From Chara braunii (taxonomy: Eukaryota; Streptophyta; Charophyceae; Charales; Characeae), in contig BFEA01000009.1 in NCBI GenBank assembly GCA_003427395.1, positions 3,039,475-3,060,891 of the forward strand: a stretch of DNA of 21,417 bases, in the 5' to 3' direction. Both the position numbers and the translations under genes were made by a program. Shown piece after piece: positions 18,828-21,417 of the stretch; position 1 is the stretch's first letter, and each line of letters starts with the position of its first letter. The notes under the pieces were generated by a model. It was not told where the DNA came from. It saw nothing but the letters and a program-made list of their open reading frames with translations, and ran no database searches.

Positions 18828-19031
18828 GAGAAGACGTGGTATCAGCGGGACGAAGCGCCGGGGACCACACAAAACCGAGAAAAGACGTGGCATCGGTAGA
18901 GCAAAGCGTCGGGGCCCACGTGAAATTAAGAGAAGATGTGGTGCCGACGAAACAAAGTGCCCGAGACCACGTGAGACCAAGAGAAGACATGGTACCAACA
19001 GGACAAAGTGTCAGGGACCACGTGGCACCAG
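18828..19031 (+). repeat. 51-bp tandem repeat, four copies
   Basis: GAGAAGAC or close variants start at 18828, 18879, 18930 and 18981, an exact 51-bp period, each followed by TGGTAxCx..., CAAAGxG and GACCACGTG. A weaker fifth copy may start near 19032. Because 51 is a multiple of three, the repeat keeps a reading frame open on both strands. Confidence 0.9.
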
Positions 19032-19774
19032 GCAAAAATGCGGAATTACCGGCGGGACTAGTATCGGGAACCGTCGACGGAACAACGAACGACTGGGCGA
19101 CGAGGACGCATGATGACCCAAGGAGAAACAAGTCGTCACCTGGGACGACGCCAGAAAAGGGGGAACGAACTAGGAATAATAAGAGGATAGGGAGAAGGCG
19201 AGCGTCGACGGAAATTGACGACGGAACGAAAAAAGGCAGACGCGACGCGGGAAAGATGGAGGACGCGGCACACGCCGGCAGGGGGTGCCAAGGGGGNGAA
19301 AGAGAGAAGGAAGTAGCGGCAGTGAAGGGGGGGCCCAGCCAGCAGTCCGAGTATCCCGGAATCAGCCAGGCCAAGAAAAAGGAAGTTCCAAGGGCTCCAC
19401 GTGGAGAAAAGGCTGGCCGGAGGAAATCGAAGCAAAGGGGTGTCAAACTGGAAGGGGCGGCAGCAAAAAGGAGCCTCCTTGGACCTTGGGGGTGCCACTA
19501 CTGCAGTCCGCGGTGCAATGGCCATATGTCGGCTGTAAAATCGGACCTTGGAAAAGGTCCAACAGCTAGAAAGAGGAGAAATAGCTGTTGGACACTTGTC
19601 CCAACAGTAATAAAAGAAAAGGGAGAGAAAAAGGGGNAGAGTGAGACAAAGNAGGAGGAATGGGTGGAGGAAAAAGTGCCGCCAGGTTGGGACTACAGCG
19701 GTAGGGACTGGCAGGTCTCAATGATGACCTCATCCCTCCTAGACCCTAGGAGGGAGTCCGGATTGCAGAGATAA
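18836..19774 (+). CDS. Hypothetical basic ORF with 17-residue repeats
   Basis: The frame is open from just after a TGA at 18800 to the TAA ending near 19774. No ATG precedes the repeats: 18836 is a GTG, and the first in-frame ATG is 18989 inside the fourth repeat. Four 17-residue repeats share a PREDVVPTxQSxRDHV pattern. The rest is very rich in Lys, Arg and Gly, with a small Cys/His cluster (CHYCSPRC) near 19493-19516 that does not match CCHC spacing, and three ambiguous bases. An antisense frame of similar length (about 18520-19446) covers the same repeats, so the openness may reflect the repeat rather than a gene. It could be a decayed gag-like or LTR-borne ORF; I do not assign a function. 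Confidence 0.25.
   Translation: MVSAGRSAGDHTKPRKDVASVEQSVGAHVKLREDVVPTKQSARDHVRPREDMVPTGQSVRDHVAPGKNAELPAGLVSGTVDGTTNDWATRTHDDPRRNKSSPGTTPEKGERTRNNKRIGRRRASTEIDDGTKKGRRDAGKMEDAAHAGRGCQGXEREKEVAAVKGGPSQQSEYPGISQAKKKEVPRAPRGEKAGRRKSKQRGVKLEGAAAKRSLLGPWGCHYCSPRCNGHMSAVKSDLGKGPTARKRRNSCWTLVPTVIKEKGEKKGXSETKXEEWVEEKVPPGWDYSGRDWQVSMMTSSLLDPRRESGLQR
19543..19593. other. Two overlapping hairpins sharing one strand
   Basis: GGACCTT (19543-19549) pairs with AAGGTCC (19554-19560) around a GGAA tetraloop. GTCCAACAGCTA (19557-19568) pairs perfectly over 12 bp with TAGCTGTTGGAC (19582-19593). The two stems share the GTCC at 19557-19560 and so cannot both form fully. Confidence 0.75.
19733..19755. other. 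10-bp perfect inverted repeat, 3-nt spacer
   Basis: TCCCTCCTAG at 19733-19742 and CTAGGAGGGA at 19746-19755, separated by ACC. It lies at the end of the hypothetical ORF. Confidence 0.8.
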
Positions 19775-19800
19775 GGTCCTTAGGGCATTATCTCTGCAAT
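19762..19800. other. 13-bp perfect inverted repeat, 13-nt loop
   Basis: ATTGCAGAGATAA at 19762-19774 and TTATCTCTGCAAT at 19788-19800. It starts 7 bp after the previous inverted repeat and overlaps the ORF stop codon; a U-run typical of bacterial terminators is absent. Confidence 0.85.
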
Positions 19801-19904
19801 ATCTGAATTTAAGTAGCAAAAATAAAGAAAAATGCTGATGTGAGTTGGCCGGCTCATTTTTGGGCCCTAGATCTGAAATCTGATCTTGCGGAGGAGGAGA
19901 TCTA

Positions 19905-19934
19905 GCCGTTTTTTGTGGGCTGACACAAAACGGC
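19905..19934. other. Imperfect inverted repeat
   Basis: GCCGTTTTTTGTG (19905-19917) pairs with CACAAAACGGC (19924-19934) with a two-base bulge and a 6-nt loop. Confidence 0.65.
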
Positions 19935-20474
19935 AAGCTCCGGAAAGAGTTGGCAGCAAAATGGAGGGAAAACAAAGAGAGGAACAAGACGAAACTGCGT
20001 ATTTGGCCCAAGGATTGAGCCAGATACACCAAAAAAAATAAAAATTGAAGTAAAGGGCTCAAATTTGGGCCAAGGGGAGCTTGAGGGTAGCTCGGAATGA
20101 TGAGAACCGTGGATCTCAGCCAAATCCAAGGCTGAAATTGGAGCCGCCACTTAGAAAAATGCAACGGCCCACCCAAAAGAGGCCTAGACCAAGAAAAAGA
20201 CGAAAAATGGGCCTCTAGGCCCTCAAATTTCAATAAAGGCTGCATCTTGAGAAATGGTACCCCAAAAGGCAGCTCTTTTTGAAGTAAAGAGAGACCGGGG
20301 TACGCCAAGGGGTAGTCCGAGAGGGTACCAGCCACTCGGACTGCATGCACTTGACCAAAATGAGGCCCAGATACCTCCGGATAGGCCAAAACCGGAAATT
20401 TGGCCTTGGGGGTACCTCGCTCCACCTAGAGGCACTTGGGGAGGCCTAGGGTTGGGCGGTGCACCAATTTCAGC

Positions 20475-20484
20475 CTACATAAGC
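20475..20484 (+). promoter_or_regulatory. TATA-like box in candidate LTR
   Basis: CTACATAAGC, followed by GC-richer sequence where a start site would fall about 25-35 bp downstream. It fits an LTR promoter position only if the segment from 18359 is an LTR. Confidence 0.22.
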
Positions 20485-20906
20485 TGGAGGTGCAGGCCGC
20501 CACTCCCACTTGAGCATGAGAGGAGTCCAAGTTGCCAAAATGAGTCCGTGAGAGAATGCTAGTGGAGTAGAGCAAGGAAGTGAGAGCCGGAGCTAGCCTG
20601 GAGCCTGGCTATGGTGATAGGACTAAGGGAGAAGGCCTAGAGACTGGAGAGAAGCAAGGGAAGTGATCCGCCATAGCCCCCAGGCTGTGAGATAGAAGGA
20701 GAGGCTAAAAGGGGTCCCCATAGCCCTCCTAGAGGGAAGGACTCCATAGCCTTCGAGGTAGGAACCTGCCATAACTTGAGAGAAGGAGTGAGAGGAGGAG
20801 GAGAGAGACTTGAGAGGTGGGGAAGACATACCCAAGGGGCTGAGGACCAAGTTTGGGACTCCATTGCACAGGGACCATCAAGAGGTGAGTGGGAAGGGTG
20901 GGTGTT

Positions 20907-21053
20907 TCCCCTCCTTCTTCCTCCTTTCTCCCTCTTCTTCTTCTTCTTCTTCTTCCTCTCTTCCCCCTCCTCCCTCTTCTCCCTCTTCTCCTTCCTTCTC
21001 CTCTCCTTCCCTTCTTCCCCGTCCGCCTCTTACCCCTCCTCCCCTTCTTCATC
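20907..21053. repeat. Pyrimidine tract (TTC/TCC-rich)
   Basis: Nearly uninterrupted C/T on the + strand with a TTC microsatellite at about 20934-20954. Frames through it are low-complexity Ser/Pro/Phe by-products. Confidence 0.85.
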
Positions 21054-21057
21054 CTGC

Positions 21058-21417
21058 CAAATTGCTGATTTGGGTGCTTGGGTGTGAAGCGCTTCATCTT
21101 GGGATACTTCGGTGATCATTCCCCTCGTGTAGATGTCATCAACCTTGTCATTTTGCCTGATTTGGATGCCTATGTGTGTTGCGCTTCGTCATGGGATACT
21201 TCGGTGATCATTCCCCTAGTGTAGATGTCATCAAACTTGTCAAATTGCTGATTTGGGTGCTTGGTTGTGAAGCGCTTCATGTTGGGATACTTCGGTGATC
21301 ATTCCCCTAGTGTACATGTCATCGATCTTGTCCTTTTGCCTGATTTGGATGCCTATGTGTGTTGCGCTTCATCCTAGGATACTTCGGTGATCATTCCCCT
21401 AGTGTAGATGTCATCAA
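21058..21417. repeat. 183-bp higher-order repeat of two ~91-bp monomers
   Basis: Monomers start at 21058 (A), 21149 (B), 21241 (A) and 21332 (B). A copies share GCTGATTTGGGTGCTTGG and GTGAAGCGCTTCAT; B copies share GCCTGATTTGGATGCCTATG and TGTTGCGCTTC. All four keep a ~40-bp core that includes ATACTTCGGTGATCATTCCC and ATGTCATCA. A-A and B-B pairs are clearly more alike than A-B pairs. The array runs off the right end. Confidence 0.92.

Larger units (their letters stand above)
19775..21057. other. Non-coding segment with possible promoter and pyrimidine tract
   Basis: No supportable gene. It contains a further inverted repeat (19905-19917 with 19924-19934, GCCGTTTT / AAAACGGC core), AATAAA hexamers near 19820 and 20232, a TATA-like box at 20475, a donor-like AGAG|GTGAGT at 20881-20890, and a pyrimidine tract from 20907. 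Confidence 0.45.
18359..21417 (+). other. Candidate 3' LTR or 3' flank (incomplete)
   Basis: It starts TGTCGGGACT right after a polypurine tract. If it is an LTR it is at least 3 kb long and continues past the window. It would contain the 17-residue-repeat ORF, the hairpin cluster, a TATA-like CTACATAAGC, a donor-like AGAG|GTGAGT and the 91-bp repeats. No second copy is present in the window, so LTR status is not demonstrated. From 18359 to 18827 I see no gene. Confidence 0.25.

Noticed and set aside
18838-18849. TGGTATCAG resembling the start of an initiator-Met tRNA primer binding site
   Set aside because: It is one variant of a 51-bp tandem repeat whose other copies read TGGCATCG, TGGTGCCG and TGGTACCA, and it is not preceded by a CA LTR end.
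18520-19446. 308-codon minus-strand ORF
   Set aside because: It is the antisense of the 51-bp repeats and of a low-complexity basic region. It is Ser/Leu/Pro-rich with no motif, and its openness is explained by the repeat period.
19762-19800. Hairpin as an intrinsic transcription terminator
   Set aside because: There is no T-run after the stem and the setting is eukaryotic.

Overview
This looks like a stretch of a large, repeat-rich eukaryotic genome. There is no bacterial gene organisation, minisatellites are dense, and the main recognisable gene set is one decayed Ty3/gypsy (Metaviridae-type) LTR retrotransposon on the + strand. The RT, RNase H and integrase (ERGH after the D,D35E Glu, a GPY module, an LDGT-like tail) look to me like the branch of Ty3/gypsy elements found in fungi and in some charophyte algae. 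My best guess is a streptophyte alga of the Chara type, with a fungus as the alternative. That guess rests on general resemblance only and is of low confidence.

Layout. 1-262: a 54-bp minisatellite. 263-3228: no gene I can support, with a CT-rich tract near 364-424. 3229-6667: the most unusual part, a head-to-tail array of four paralogous genes (units 1-4) repeating every ~0.87-0.92 kb. Each starts at an ATG-GC codon pair and encodes the same ~250-285-residue protein, which I do not recognise. Unit 2 is uninterrupted; units 1, 3 and 4 carry in-frame stops. 6702-7007: a small, very basic ORF. 7124-9434: gag, in three successive frames. 9435-10345: protease and linker. 10353-12305: reverse transcriptase and RNase H. 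12306-13682: integrase. 14093-14755: an intact acidic ORF with NLS-like clusters and a SUMO-interacting-motif-like sequence. 14756-18358: a long non-coding tail made largely of decayed tandem repeats. It ends in a hairpin plus a G-rich polypurine tract, followed by a possible LTR start (TGTCGGGACT) at 18359. 18359-21417: this candidate LTR or flank holds an ORF with 17-residue repeats, a cluster of strong hairpins, a possible TATA box, a pyrimidine tract, and a 183-bp higher-order repeat built of two ~91-bp monomers that runs off the window.

How it may fit together (inference). The array, gag-pol and the acidic ORF share strand, purine-rich coding composition, a UAG-rich set of inactivating stops and, in three cases, a TGTGCAG|G acceptor-like leader just before the ATG. 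They could all be cargo of one giant (>15 kb internal) LTR retrotransposon, in the way that legume Ogre/Tat elements carry an extra ORF upstream of gag. No matching 5' LTR lies in the window, so the element boundaries are unproven. Pol still shows the RT YIDD box, an RNase H Asp and the integrase D,D35E residues, but about ten stops and at least five frame changes make this copy non-functional.
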